Translations under genes and position numbers: made by a program
Notes under the pieces: generated by a model
Database searches by the model: none
Seen by the model: only the letters and a program-made list of their open reading frames with translations
What the model was told of the DNA's origin: nothing
Source of the DNA: a virus
Reading direction: 5' to 3' (one strand)
Length of the DNA: 42,732 nt
IMG/VR virus record: IMGVR_UViG_3300037231_000114
Span: 1-42,732 of that record
Shown here: in pieces, positions 5,718 through 12,021 of the stretch
Position numbering within the stretch: position 1 is the stretch's first letter
How the letters are laid out: each line of letters starts with the position of its first letter

Positions 5718-5857
5718 GGGCGGTCGTCCTTTCCAGCTCGCAGCCACAGCCGCGCGAAATTCACCGCGAACCAGCCCGCGTTCAACACCAACGTTGCCCA
5801 GGCGTGCCCGTTTGCAGCCGAGGCCATCCCGACGATGCCGACCAGCAGGATGGCCAT
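5714..5857 (-). CDS. Very small membrane protein
   Basis: ATG at 5857 encodes 47 residues starting MAILLVGIVGMASAANGHAW, with two short hydrophobic stretches (residues 2-14 and 20-38) and a basic end (RLWLRAGKDDRP). Its stop overlaps the next membrane-protein gene (ATGA). It is too short for family recognition. Expression with the adjacent membrane protein suggests a joint role. Confidence 0.55.
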   Translation of the reverse strand: MAILLVGIVGMASAANGHAWATLVLNAGWFAVNFARLWLRAGKDDRP

Positions 5858-5858
5858 A

Positions 5859-6005
5859 TCAGTCCGGGTACTCGTCCGTCGTGCGTGGCCCACGTATCAG
5901 CGGCTCGCCGGTCTCGATGTGGTCGAGGTCGAACTGCTCGCCGGCCTCGGTCGCGTCCGCGCTTTCGGGGTCGTACAAGCCGGCGTCTTCGTCGTCATTC
6001 CGCAT
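5859..6005 (-). CDS. Very small acidic protein
   Basis: ATG at 6005 has an excellent GGAGGAAA site upstream. The 48-residue product begins MRNDDEDAGLYDPESADATE and is strongly acidic with little predicted secondary structure. It could be a DNA mimic or protein-binding peptide, but this is only composition. It overlaps the previous gene's end by 11 nt. Confidence 0.55.
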   Translation of the reverse strand: MRNDDEDAGLYDPESADATEAGEQFDLDHIETGEPLIRGPRTTDEYPD

Positions 6006-6354
6006 CGGTGTTTCCTCCGTCGACGCGTTTCAAAAGGTTCTCGATTCGCTCCTGCTGGATGCAACGGCCGCGCGCGATTCGGGCGGCTGCATCGGGCGTT
6101 TGCTCGACGTGGGTTTTGCCGCCTCTGTCGAGCCGCGACTCCATCAGATCGAGCCCGCACGGGTTGCACATCGGGAGCGCCCCGCCGGCGAGCTGGTTCC
6201 GGCCCCGCGCGCCGACCTGCAATGGCTCGCTACAGAGCGCACATTTGTAGCCGAGCGCGCTTCCGTCAACCAGCGGCTGGCTCGCCGCTCGGCAAATCAC
6301 CACCACGGCCGTTCCGTTTCGGATCATGCTCCGGATCTGGTCTGCTGTTTCCAT
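5995..6354 (-). CDS. Two-CxxC zinc-ribbon-like protein
   Basis: The start at 6354 is strongly supported by AAAAGGAG 7 nt upstream. The 119-residue protein has CALC (residues 38-41) and CNPC (63-66), a zinc-ribbon pair, within GYKCALCSEPLQVGARG and LPMCNPCGLDLM. A helical C-terminus follows with RGRCIQQERIENLLKRV. DNA or protein binding is likely. Unusually, its first 89 nt are also the coding end of the HNH gene. Confidence 0.7.
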   Translation of the reverse strand: METADQIRSMIRNGTAVVVICRAASQPLVDGSALGYKCALCSEPLQVGARGRNQLAGGALPMCNPCGLDLMESRLDRGGKTHVEQTPDAAARIARGRCIQQERIENLLKRVDGGNTDAE

Positions 6355-6748
6355 CTAATTGCTCCTTTTGCAATTGTTCGTGCGTCATTTCGATAAGCAA
6401 CGGCCGCGCCGCGTCCTTGCGGATCGCACGCGTGAGCCGGTGGAATGGCGCGTCGCGGTGCAGGTGACATCCTCTACAAAGCCACGCGAGGTTTTCCGGC
6501 CGGTCGTCGCCGGCGACGTTGTTCAGGTGGGCGGCGCCGCACTGAATGTGTACGAGTTTCGCACCATCAGGAGGGAACACGCCGAGCGCCAGGCGCACGA
6601 ACATGCCGTCCTCGCGGCGGTAGCCGATCGCGCCGTTCAGGCCTCCGCACTGCTCGCACTTGTTTCCGGCGCGATCGCGGCAGCCCTCGCGCGCGGCCTT
6701 CCACGCGGGGCCGCGGTAGAGGTGGCGCAGCTCTTTACGAATCGGCAC
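6266..6748 (-). CDS. HNH endonuclease
   Basis: The 160-residue protein has the HNH layout: CEQCG (residues 31-35), HIQCGAAHLN around residues 67-76, GDDRPENLAWLCRGCH (81-96). These give two Cys pairs for structural zinc and the His-Asn-His catalytic beta-beta-alpha metal core. It is a stand-alone HNH of phage type, of the kind often encoded near terminases but here in the early leftward operon. The C-terminal 30 residues are charged and disordered, and they overlap the zinc-ribbon gene. Start by position and the 14-nt overlap with the gene upstream. Confidence 0.85.
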   Translation of the reverse strand: MPIRKELRHLYRGPAWKAAREGCRDRAGNKCEQCGGLNGAIGYRREDGMFVRLALGVFPPDGAKLVHIQCGAAHLNNVAGDDRPENLAWLCRGCHLHRDAPFHRLTRAIRKDAARPLLIEMTHEQLQKEQLDGNSRPDPEHDPKRNGRGGDLPSGEPAAG

Positions 6749-6941
6749 GCGCCTCCTCGCTTTCTTTGATCCAACGAAGGACCATCGGCGGCAGTCTGTG
6801 GTCTAGGTCAGGATCGTTGACTATCGCGTCGCGGACGCCCGTGCCGAACTCGCCAGCGCGCATCATGTCGAAGACGAATAGGAAGGTTTTTTGGAACGTA
6901 AGCCGCGCGATGAGCAGCTCGCGTTCAGTGAGTGGTTCCAC
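6735..6941 (-). CDS. Small helical protein, paralogue of 6925-7155
   Basis: I use the GTG at 6941, which has AAAAGGAG just upstream and makes the N-terminus match its neighbour (EPLTERELL in both). The longer ATG at 6965 adds eight residues with no counterpart. The 68-residue product is helical and shares ERELL, a hydrophobic MxRxGE/IDEGY turn and an NDPDLDHRL/DDPNLGQRL end with the adjacent gene. The pair looks like a tandem duplication. Function unknown. Confidence 0.65.
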   Translation of the reverse strand: MEPLTERELLIARLTFQKTFLFVFDMMRAGEFGTGVRDAIVNDPDLDHRLPPMVLRWIKESEEARADS

Positions 6942-7155
6942 GTGACTCCTTTTCGCGCGCCTCATTCTCCTGGCGACACTGCTCGGCGTCTTTCAGGCGC
7001 TGCCCAAGGTTGGGGTCGTCCGCCATGTTCAGGCAGGTTCGCCTGACCCTGCCGAGGTCGTAGCCCTCGTCGATCATGTGCGCGACGGCGCACATCACGC
7101 TCCGGAACACCCGTTTCATCAGGAGCAGCTCGCGTTCAGTGAGCGGTTCGGGCAT
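6925..7155 (-). CDS. Small helical protein, paralogue of 6735-6941
   Basis: ATG at 7155 gives 76 residues (MPEPLTERELLLMKRVFRSV). The core aligns with the following gene over about 50 residues (PLTERELL...DDPNLGQRL). The C-terminus is a charged helix with one Cys. It starts 20 nt inside the end of the gene above it. The family is not recognised. Confidence 0.65.
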   Translation of the reverse strand: MPEPLTERELLLMKRVFRSVMCAVAHMIDEGYDLGRVRRTCLNMADDPNLGQRLKDAEQCRQENEAREKESRGTTH

Positions 7156-7345
7156 GGATGGCCTCCCTGAGCCAACGTTTGCGATTCATCTTGAGGCGTG
7201 CGCGGTAGCTGCGCCGTGCCTCCTCGGGTTCGACGATTTCGACCGCGCCCAAGTTTAGATCGGGACCCGGGCCGCTCGTTCGCACGCCTCGCCAGTATTC
7301 GCGGCCCTCAACGGTTACGCGGTAGATCGCGGGAAGGCGGGGCAT
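7136..7345 (-). CDS. Hypothetical protein (YRVTVEGREYWRGVRTS)
   Basis: Start ATG at 7345 overlaps the previous stop (TGATG). The 69-residue product begins MPRLPAIYRVTVEGREYWRG. It looks like a short beta sheet followed by an Arg-rich helix (EEARRSYRARLKMNRKRWLR). The open frame extends upstream to 7693, but that part is a shadow of the neighbouring genes. Unknown function. Confidence 0.55.
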   Translation of the reverse strand: MPRLPAIYRVTVEGREYWRGVRTSGPGPDLNLGAVEIVEPEEARRSYRARLKMNRKRWLREAIHARTAH

Positions 7346-7668
7346 CAGTTCACCGCCTGCTTTTGTTGGAGGCCGAAAATGTCGGCGTGGATTCTTAGAA
7401 TGCCGGCCTTGAGCGCGGCCTTCCTTGCGTCGCTTGCGATCGACAATGTCGCGGCGGCGAACGCGGCCTGCCGCTTCGTGACGCCCGGCGGATCGCCCAT
7501 GATGCCGGGATTGCCGGGACAGCCGCACAGGCCGAGCTGGTGGCCGACCGATCCGGCGACGATGCGCAGCGCGCACTCGGTGTGCAGGTTGCAGAGCCTG
7601 CCGTTCGTCGCCTCGCCGCTCTTGCTGTCGCTGGCGAGAATCGGCTCGCCGCAGTGTTGGCAGTTCAT
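7345..7668 (-). CDS. Cysteine-rich zinc-finger-like protein
   Basis: ATG at 7668 has GGAG 8 nt upstream and forms ATGA with the upstream gene; the longer frame to 7854 is rejected. The 107-residue product opens MNCQHCGEPILASDSKSGEA and continues RLCNLHTECALRIVAGSVGH and LGLCGCPG. This is a treble-clef-like C-x2-C...C-x2-H-x2-C arrangement. A Gly/Pro-rich turn and a long Ala-rich helix complete it. Similar small proteins, with the LCxxHTEC motif, are found in phages of soil bacteria, and their job is unknown. Confidence 0.7.
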   Translation of the reverse strand: MNCQHCGEPILASDSKSGEATNGRLCNLHTECALRIVAGSVGHQLGLCGCPGNPGIMGDPPGVTKRQAAFAAATLSIASDARKAALKAGILRIHADIFGLQQKQAVN

Positions 7669-7880
7669 GAGACAAGCTCCTTTCGCGCCGCATCGATGGC
7701 CGGCTTGATGTAATGCTTTTTGAACGCCGCCTCGACCTCGGCGTCGTGCGCCGCTTTCGCGTCCGGATGCGTCCACGCGCTTCCGTTGAAGCCGTGGCCG
7801 GCCAGCGGGTGGTTTTTCCATTCTTCTTCGGTGTGACACCGCATCGCGGCGCACGCTGCGCAGTTAGTTGGCTCGGGCAT
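7665..7880 (-). CDS. Small cysteine/histidine hypothetical protein
   Basis: The 71-residue product starts MPEPTNCAACAAMRCHTEEE and contains CxxC plus CH near the N-terminus, a possible metal site, then a helical, charged region. The start at 7880 and the ATGA junction with the next gene fit the operon. Function unknown. Confidence 0.6.
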   Translation of the reverse strand: MPEPTNCAACAAMRCHTEEEWKNHPLAGHGFNGSAWTHPDAKAAHDAEVEAAFKKHYIKPAIDAARKELVS

Positions 7881-8052
7881 TGTTTTGTTCCTCCAGGTCT
7901 TTCGCGGCTTGCATCAACCCGGCGGCCAGCTCGCGCGCTTCGTCGGGCGTGAACTGGATTGCCGTCTCGTCGATGAGCACCACGACTGCTAACTCGGCGG
8001 TCCCGGCATCACGGGCGATCCCCACGCGAAGCATGAGGATTTTCTCGCTCAC
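7864..8052 (-). CDS. Small alpha/beta hypothetical protein
   Basis: The GTG at 8052 has GGAGGT 6 nt upstream and overlaps the stop of the previous gene (GTGA), so it is a well-supported start. The 62-residue product has a two-strand beta unit (KILMLRVGIARDAGTAELAV and VVLIDETAIQFTP) and an ending helix (DEARELAAGLMQAAKDLEEQ). The TPDEARELAAGLxxAA helix is a common small-phage pattern. No role assigned. Confidence 0.6.
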   Translation of the reverse strand: MSEKILMLRVGIARDAGTAELAVVVLIDETAIQFTPDEARELAAGLMQAAKDLEEQNNARAN

Positions 8053-8399
8053 GACGCACCTCCGGCGGCCCGCAAATTGCCGCCTATAATCGAGCGCGTG
8101 TTCCGGTCGGCGCCCTCGATGGTCCAGCGGTCGCGCGAACGCATTGCCATGTCGCGCGCCTGATTGATGGTGTAGCCATCCCGCAGCGCTGCTTCGAACG
8201 CCGTCTGTTCGCTCGAGCAGTTTGAGAGCGTGCCGTCGTCGCGGAGAATGAACTCGCGCGCCCGGAAGTTGCCGCCGCCGTCGTCGAGCATGAACACGGC
8301 GTGTATGGTGTCGCGGAAGGCGAAGTAGCCGTGGCGCGAGGCGCGGCCGGGGTTTGAGAGGGTCACATTCTCGCCGGGGTTGAGGTCCCAATGTTTCAT
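8049..8399 (-). CDS. Hypothetical protein downstream of replication gene
   Basis: The 116-residue protein has a beta-rich N-terminal half (MKHWDLNPGENVTLSNPGRA, then GYFAFRDTIHAVFMLDDGG) and a helical half with YTINQARDMAMRSRDRWTIE. ATG at 8399 overlaps the end of the initiator-like gene (ATGA), so the two are translated together and may work together. The family is not recognised. Confidence 0.65.
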   Translation of the reverse strand: MKHWDLNPGENVTLSNPGRASRHGYFAFRDTIHAVFMLDDGGGNFRAREFILRDDGTLSNCSSEQTAFEAALRDGYTINQARDMAMRSRDRWTIEGADRNTRSIIGGNLRAAGGAS

Positions 8400-9718
8400 G
8401 AAGTCGCTCCTTTTGATTTTTCAAGGTGCGCGATCGCTTCGTGCGCCCACTTCCGGTCCTTTTCGTCAGCGTGGGGATCCGCCAGCGCTTCGCGCGCCGC
8501 GCGCAGAGTCGCCGCGCTTTCCTTTTCCGCGCGCGCCTTCAGTTCGGCCGCCTTCTTATCACGCTCGGCACTTTCGTCCTGCCACGCAGCGCGCGCTTCG
8601 ACGGCGACGTGAGAGGCAAACCCGTACGAGGTGAATTTTTGATAGTTCCTCCGGATTGCGGCCCGCATGGTCTCGATGGGCACGCCGCGCATTATTTCGG
8701 CCACCTTCTCGCCTAGCGCGTCGGTGGGGCGCTCGCCGGGCAGTTTCTTGCGTAGTTCGGCCACCAGCAATTTTTGAACGCCTGGCCCGTCCAGCGGCGG
8801 TTCGTTCGGGCCTTCGGAGAGAAGCGGCTCGGAAAGGTCCGTCCGTCGGTCCTCTATGGACTGACCGACTGACCTCTTTTGATTCTTGATTTCCAGGGCA
8901 GGCGAAGCCGCAAGGGTTTGTCTGGTCTGGTCTGAGGGCGCCTTTATCTCCCCTAGATTCAAATGTGCGCCGCTTTGCACAAACTCGGGTTCCGGTTCGT
9001 GCAAAGTCGAAACCGCGGTTTGTATGAACTCGGGCTCCTGAGGAGGCGCGTAACTCTGTACAATCGGCGGTACCGCGACGAGGCTGAGCTTTAGATGGCG
9101 TGATCGCTCGGGCGGCCGTTTCGGTAGGCGCTTCTTGTCGGCGCCCCAGCCGCGAAACATGTTATCCTCGACCTGCTCGGTTATGTTTCGAATCGCCGCC
9201 ATAGCATCCGCCGCCAGCTCCTTTTTCCACCTCAAAACCACCTTAAATTCGGCCAAATATTGCCGCTTCCTTTGTGAGGGCAATTTGTCAATGTATTCAT
9301 TGACATAGGGTGGAAGGTAACTTTGTACAGAGTTATCGGCTGCGCTTTTTGTTCGCCTCTCAGGAATCTCGAATTCGGCGCAGTACCAGATGCGCTTCGT
9401 CTCGTGATCGATTCGCACCCGTCCTTCCTTCGCGACCTCGTTCAGCACGTTTCGCGCGGTCTGCTCCTTCCAATCTAAGTCGCTGGCCATGTGCTGGATC
9501 CACAGCGCCGTGCCGCGCTCGCTGACGCAATAAGGCGAGCGGCTCATGTGCGTCGTCTTCGACTTCACCCACGCGACGCATTGCTCGCTTGGCGCGCCGT
9601 GGGTGAGCACGTAGCGCCATTGCGCGGGCGCCTCTGGGTCATAGGCGCCGCTGGAGGAGCCGGCGAGCTTCATCAGCTCCTTGTTCGTGTACTTCTTCTT
9701 TTTGGGAGGCGTGCTCAT
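8396..9718 (-). CDS. Putative replication initiator / replisome organiser
   Basis: The 440-residue protein has an N-terminal winged-helix-like domain (about residues 30-120: WRYVLTHGAPSEQCVAWVKS through LNEVAKEGRVRIDHETKRIW). Such a domain fits a DNA-binding initiator of the lambda O / DnaD organiser type. A long Pro/Glu-rich disordered linker follows (residues 200-300). The C-terminal helical domain contains LVAELRKKLPGERPTDALGE and an Arg/Glu-rich coiled coil. This architecture plus the absence of any phage polymerase suggest it recruits the host replisome. That is inference from layout, not homology; a generic regulator is the alternative. Confidence 0.5.
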   Translation of the reverse strand: MSTPPKKKKYTNKELMKLAGSSSGAYDPEAPAQWRYVLTHGAPSEQCVAWVKSKTTHMSRSPYCVSERGTALWIQHMASDLDWKEQTARNVLNEVAKEGRVRIDHETKRIWYCAEFEIPERRTKSAADNSVQSYLPPYVNEYIDKLPSQRKRQYLAEFKVVLRWKKELAADAMAAIRNITEQVEDNMFRGWGADKKRLPKRPPERSRHLKLSLVAVPPIVQSYAPPQEPEFIQTAVSTLHEPEPEFVQSGAHLNLGEIKAPSDQTRQTLAASPALEIKNQKRSVGQSIEDRRTDLSEPLLSEGPNEPPLDGPGVQKLLVAELRKKLPGERPTDALGEKVAEIMRGVPIETMRAAIRRNYQKFTSYGFASHVAVEARAAWQDESAERDKKAAELKARAEKESAATLRAAREALADPHADEKDRKWAHEAIAHLEKSKGATS

Positions 9719-9744
9719 TGCGCGCGCCTGCGTTGGATTTTCAT
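9715..9744 (-). CDS. Nine-residue leader-type ORF before replication gene
   Basis: ATG at 9744 follows AAGGGGA by about 10 nt and encodes MKIQRRRAQ, ending in ATGA overlap with the 9718 start. The larger gene has only a weak ribosome site of its own, so this micro-ORF could deliver ribosomes by coupling. It is the tail of a longer open frame (9715-10032) whose upper part has poorer codon usage. Confidence 0.35.
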   Translation of the reverse strand: MKIQRRRAQ

Positions 9745-10032
9745 GATGGGAAAATCCCCTTTCTTTTTTTCTGTCAAGGTCTTGTTTTTTGGCGCGGCGT
9801 CGTCAAAAATAGAGAAGCCGAGCCGAGTTACGACGTGCGAACACACGTGTGGCCCGCGTTTGGTGCTTCTAGTGCGTTTTGTGGCCTTTAGCGCTCCGTC
9901 CCACCTGGCAAGATCGAACGGTGCGTCAAGGAAAGAAACTGCTGGAGGGCTGGGATCGCCTCGTGCGAGCCCTACCGGGGAGCAATTCCCGGTTTTACAT
10001 AATATACGAGGTGGGTAGCTTCGCCCTCTCAC
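9715..10032 (-). CDS. Doubtful 105-residue ORF
   Basis: GTG at 10032 opens a frame that overlaps the stop of the gene above (GTGA) and runs to the start of the initiator-like gene. For it: both junctions look like operon coupling. Against it: third-position GC is lower than in neighbours, a hairpin (9975-9992) and a TATATTATG promoter-like string lie inside, and no domain is visible. Read it as either a gene or a 280-nt leader region. Confidence 0.3.
   Translation of the reverse strand: MRGRSYPPRILCKTGNCSPVGLARGDPSPPAVSFLDAPFDLARWDGALKATKRTRSTKRGPHVCSHVVTRLGFSIFDDAAPKNKTLTEKKKGDFPIMKIQRRRAQ
9975..9992. other. Hairpin with GNRA-type loop
   Basis: CCGGGGAGCAATTCCCGG folds to a 7-pair stem (one G-T pair) with loop GCAA on the plus strand, followed by TTTT. 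On the plus strand it resembles a terminator. On the minus strand it lies just after a TATATTATG string, so it would sit near the 5' end of a leftward transcript. Confidence 0.4.
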
Positions 10033-10427
10033 TGGCCCCCTCCCATCAAAAAAACCTCAACTTCGCGCAGCCAGCCCGTGCTGAGATCGCGCGCGAGCTG
10101 CTCGATTGCGGCGGCGTCAGCCGGAGGCTCGGCGAAGGAAGGGCTCAGCAGCGCGCCGTCGCGCGCGAGAGACGGTTCCCCGAGGCGATTCCTGACTACG
10201 GCGTAACCACGGGGCAGGGAACCGGCTGGCGATCGCTCTGCGATCCAGTCGCCGACTTCTTGCGCCGCAAGCCGAAGCTCGTCGACGTCGCCTCCGCGCG
10301 TGAGCGTCTTCACGGCGCGCAGAAACTTGTTGGCGCGACGCGTCTCCCACATTTTGAAACCGCTGCCGCTGGTGGTAGGCGTGGGCGAATGCGGCACGCG
10401 CGCAGCTAGGTCTGTGATCCTAGGCAC
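10029..10427 (-). CDS. Hypothetical soluble protein
   Basis: GTG at 10427 has GAGG nearby and encodes 132 residues. A helical core (MWETRRANKFLRAVKTLTRG and DELRLAAQEVGDWIAERSPA) is followed by a Pro/Ala region and LARDLSTGWLREVEVFLMGG. ATG at residue 26 is a possible alternative start. It follows a gene-free structured region, so it could be the first gene of a separate leftward transcript. Function unknown. Confidence 0.6.
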   Translation of the reverse strand: MPRITDLAARVPHSPTPTTSGSGFKMWETRRANKFLRAVKTLTRGGDVDELRLAAQEVGDWIAERSPAGSLPRGYAVVRNRLGEPSLARDGALLSPSFAEPPADAAAIEQLARDLSTGWLREVEVFLMGGGQ

Positions 10428-10726
10428 GCGGCCTCGCCTTCGCGTTCTTCAAACTCGAATCTGCGTCGTGATAATCAAACGGACCCCCAACACTAGAAGG
10501 AGTCTGAGTAGGGCGACGGCTAGTGTGCCTCGGTGGGAACCTCGGCCCGCCGCCCAACTCAAGCCCTTTGAAACGAAACCTGACGATCGGCCGAAAGTCA
10601 GATCCGCGTCCAGTGTGCCGCAACGGGCACCCAAAATGCAAGTCGTAACGTGAGTGGACTCGAAGCCCTCCCATCATGAGCGCTGGCGCAATCCTTCCTC
10701 AGGGACGCGCCATCATCGCGTCGCGA

Positions 10727-10750
10727 TTTTCCCCACACCGAGCGGGAAAA
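10727..10750. repeat. Inverted repeat TTTTCCC / GGGAAAA
   Basis: TTTTCCC (10727-10733) pairs with GGGAAAA (10744-10750) across a 10-nt loop, and GCG/CGC flanks extend it with one bulged A. The loop side reads TTTTCCCCACA, one base off a relaxed DnaA-type box. Candidate operator or origin element; the function is not shown. Confidence 0.35.
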
Positions 10751-10871
10751 CGCGCGTGTTATGAGCCTACTACAAACCGGTGACGATAGATGTCAGCGAG
10801 GCGCGCGGCGAAGAGTTGCCGCCTGTCTTACAGTGAGACTATGAGATAATCGCAACCGTTACATCTCCAGC

Positions 10872-10948
10872 ACCCGCCGGTGAAAGTGCGGGTCGCGGGC
10901 CATCATCCCACGACCCGTACTGCTTTCCCAGCCGACTGACAACTGGGA
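10872..10948. ncRNA. Candidate structured RNA with competing hairpins
   Basis: Three stems can form. ACCCGC (10872-10877) pairs with GCGGGT (10888-10893). CGGGTCG (10889-10895), one mismatch and GGG (10897-10899) pair with CCC (10907-10909) and CGACCCG (10911-10917). TCCCAG (10926-10931) pairs with CTGGGA (10943-10948). The first two share bases and exclude each other, as in attenuators and riboswitches. The strand is undecided: rightward, a weak GATAAT precedes it; leftward, it lies about 30 nt after a stop codon. No known RNA family recognised. Confidence 0.3.
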
Positions 10949-10978
10949 TCGCCCATTCAGACTAACGCGTTTTCGCCC

Positions 10979-11527
10979 TTACGCGCATAACCGCGCCGCA
11001 AATTGATCGTGCAAAACGCCCAGTATTTTGGCCCGATGCGCGTCTTCCAGACTCCTCAGCTCGCGATCGAGAAATCCCGCGATCCGGCCGGCGATCGCCG
11101 GAAGGTCGGGCATGATTTCGAGCTGGGATCCACGCGCCTCGCGAAGCGCGCGAACCGCCAGAGGGCGCAGTTCGAGCGCCCATTCCCAGGCGAACGAGAT
11201 GGAGCGGCCGAGTTCGCGCCACTCGTCCACTTTGTGGTCATAACGCCACAGAATGTAAATCGAATCGGAGCGCTGGTGCCCGCGGATTCCGTAGGCTGGC
11301 CCGCGCGTGTATTCGAGCAGGATGGGCGTTTCGGGGTATGCCGGCGTCGGCCGCAGTTGCGCGTCCGTCACGGTCGCGCCAGGCCGCAGGAACGTGCCTT
11401 CGAAGCCGAACGCGTGGTCGGCGTGCGGGTCGACGTAGGCCAGCAGCTTCGCGAATTTCTCGCGGCATCTTCGGGGGGAGCTGCACGGCAGACGAACGCC
11501 GCCGCGCAAAATATCGTTTGATTGCAT
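10979..11527 (-). CDS. Hypothetical soluble protein
   Basis: The 182-residue protein starts MQSNDILRGGVRLPCSSPRR. Its middle looks globular, with AYVDPHADHAFGFEGTFLRP and ILWRYDHKVDEWRELGRSIS, and a helical end (DLPAIAGRIAGFLDRELRSL) follows. Tryptophan and charged residues are well spread, as in a real folded protein. Another frame (11238-11534) is Arg-rich and rejected. No family recognised. It lies in the regulator-headed part of the leftward operon, so it is probably an early gene. Confidence 0.7.
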   Translation of the reverse strand: MQSNDILRGGVRLPCSSPRRCREKFAKLLAYVDPHADHAFGFEGTFLRPGATVTDAQLRPTPAYPETPILLEYTRGPAYGIRGHQRSDSIYILWRYDHKVDEWRELGRSISFAWEWALELRPLAVRALREARGSQLEIMPDLPAIAGRIAGFLDRELRSLEDAHRAKILGVLHDQFAARLCA

Positions 11528-11548
11528 TCCCCACGAACGGCAGACGCG

Positions 11549-11782
11549 CTATTCGGCTTTAGGGTTGTCGATGTTGTAGGCCGTCCAGTTTGGGTTTCCT
11601 TCATTGATTTTGTCGGCCAGACGCACGCACCGCTTAAGCGTTTCGGAGGTGAGAGAACCCGCGACGTCTTTTCCTGGCCTGCCCCGTCCGGCCGCGACTC
11701 CAACGGCAAATATCAATAATTCGAACTCGTCCTCCGATAGATCGAGATCGATCAACACGCGCCCGTTCTCGCGCCGCATCAT
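11549..11782 (-). CDS. Small helical hypothetical protein
   Basis: ATG at 11782 has GGAGGAG upstream and overlaps the preceding stop (ATGA); the longer frame to 11953 is a shadow. The 77-residue product begins MMRRENGRVLIDLDLSEDEF, a short strand then helices, with LLIFAVGVAAG and SLTSETLKRCVRLADKINEG. The family is unknown. Confidence 0.65.
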   Translation of the reverse strand: MMRRENGRVLIDLDLSEDEFELLIFAVGVAAGRGRPGKDVAGSLTSETLKRCVRLADKINEGNPNWTAYNIDNPKAE

Positions 11783-12021
11783 ACCGGCTCCTCCGGCTTC
11801 GCAAACGCGGCCTGCGCCCTTCGCGCGTGCATCGCGTAAAACTCGGCCAGCAGCGCCGCGCTGCGCAGCAGCTCGCACGTTGACGCGTCGGGCGCCAGGC
11901 CGAGCGAGACCTCCATCATGCAGGGCGCGAACGAGCGCACTATCACGCCACACTGGTTTCCTCCCGTTTCCACCAGGCCGAAAGTAGACACCGCGCTGTT
12001 GCCGTAAAAAGGGCAGCTCAC
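11779..12021 (-). CDS. Small CPFYG-type cysteine protein
   Basis: GTG at 12021 forms a GTGA junction with the regulator gene; the longer ATG at 12072 is inside that gene and is rejected. The 80-residue protein opens MSCPFYGNSAVSTFGLVETG and has GNQCGVIVRSFAPCMMEV and a later DASTCELL. The pattern CPFYG...GNQCGL...APCxMEV matches, from memory, a small uncharacterised protein common in soil bacteria and their phages, where the cysteines may bind metal. Confidence 0.65.
   Translation of the reverse strand: MSCPFYGNSAVSTFGLVETGGNQCGVIVRSFAPCMMEVSLGLAPDASTCELLRSAALLAEFYAMHARRAQAAFAKPEEPV

Larger units (their letters stand above)
10428..10978. other. Gene-poor region with hairpins; possible regulatory or origin DNA
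   Basis: This is the only stretch over 300 nt without a well-supported gene. A leftward frame (10420-10677, 85 residues) exists but is Arg/Pro/Ser-rich with weak codon bias. The notable contents are a long inverted repeat at 10727-10750 (TTTTCCC/GGGAAAA with CCACACC between), a GATAAT at 10845-10850, and a hairpin cluster at 10872-10948. It could hold the end of the upstream leftward unit, a promoter for 10427, an ncRNA or a replication origin near the initiator-like gene. Confidence 0.45.

Noticed and set aside
10420-10677. 85-residue leftward frame in the gene-poor gap
   Set aside because: Third-position GC is clearly lower than neighbours, composition is Arg/Pro/Ser-rich, and no correctly spaced ribosome site is seen; kept only as a doubt in the gap entry.
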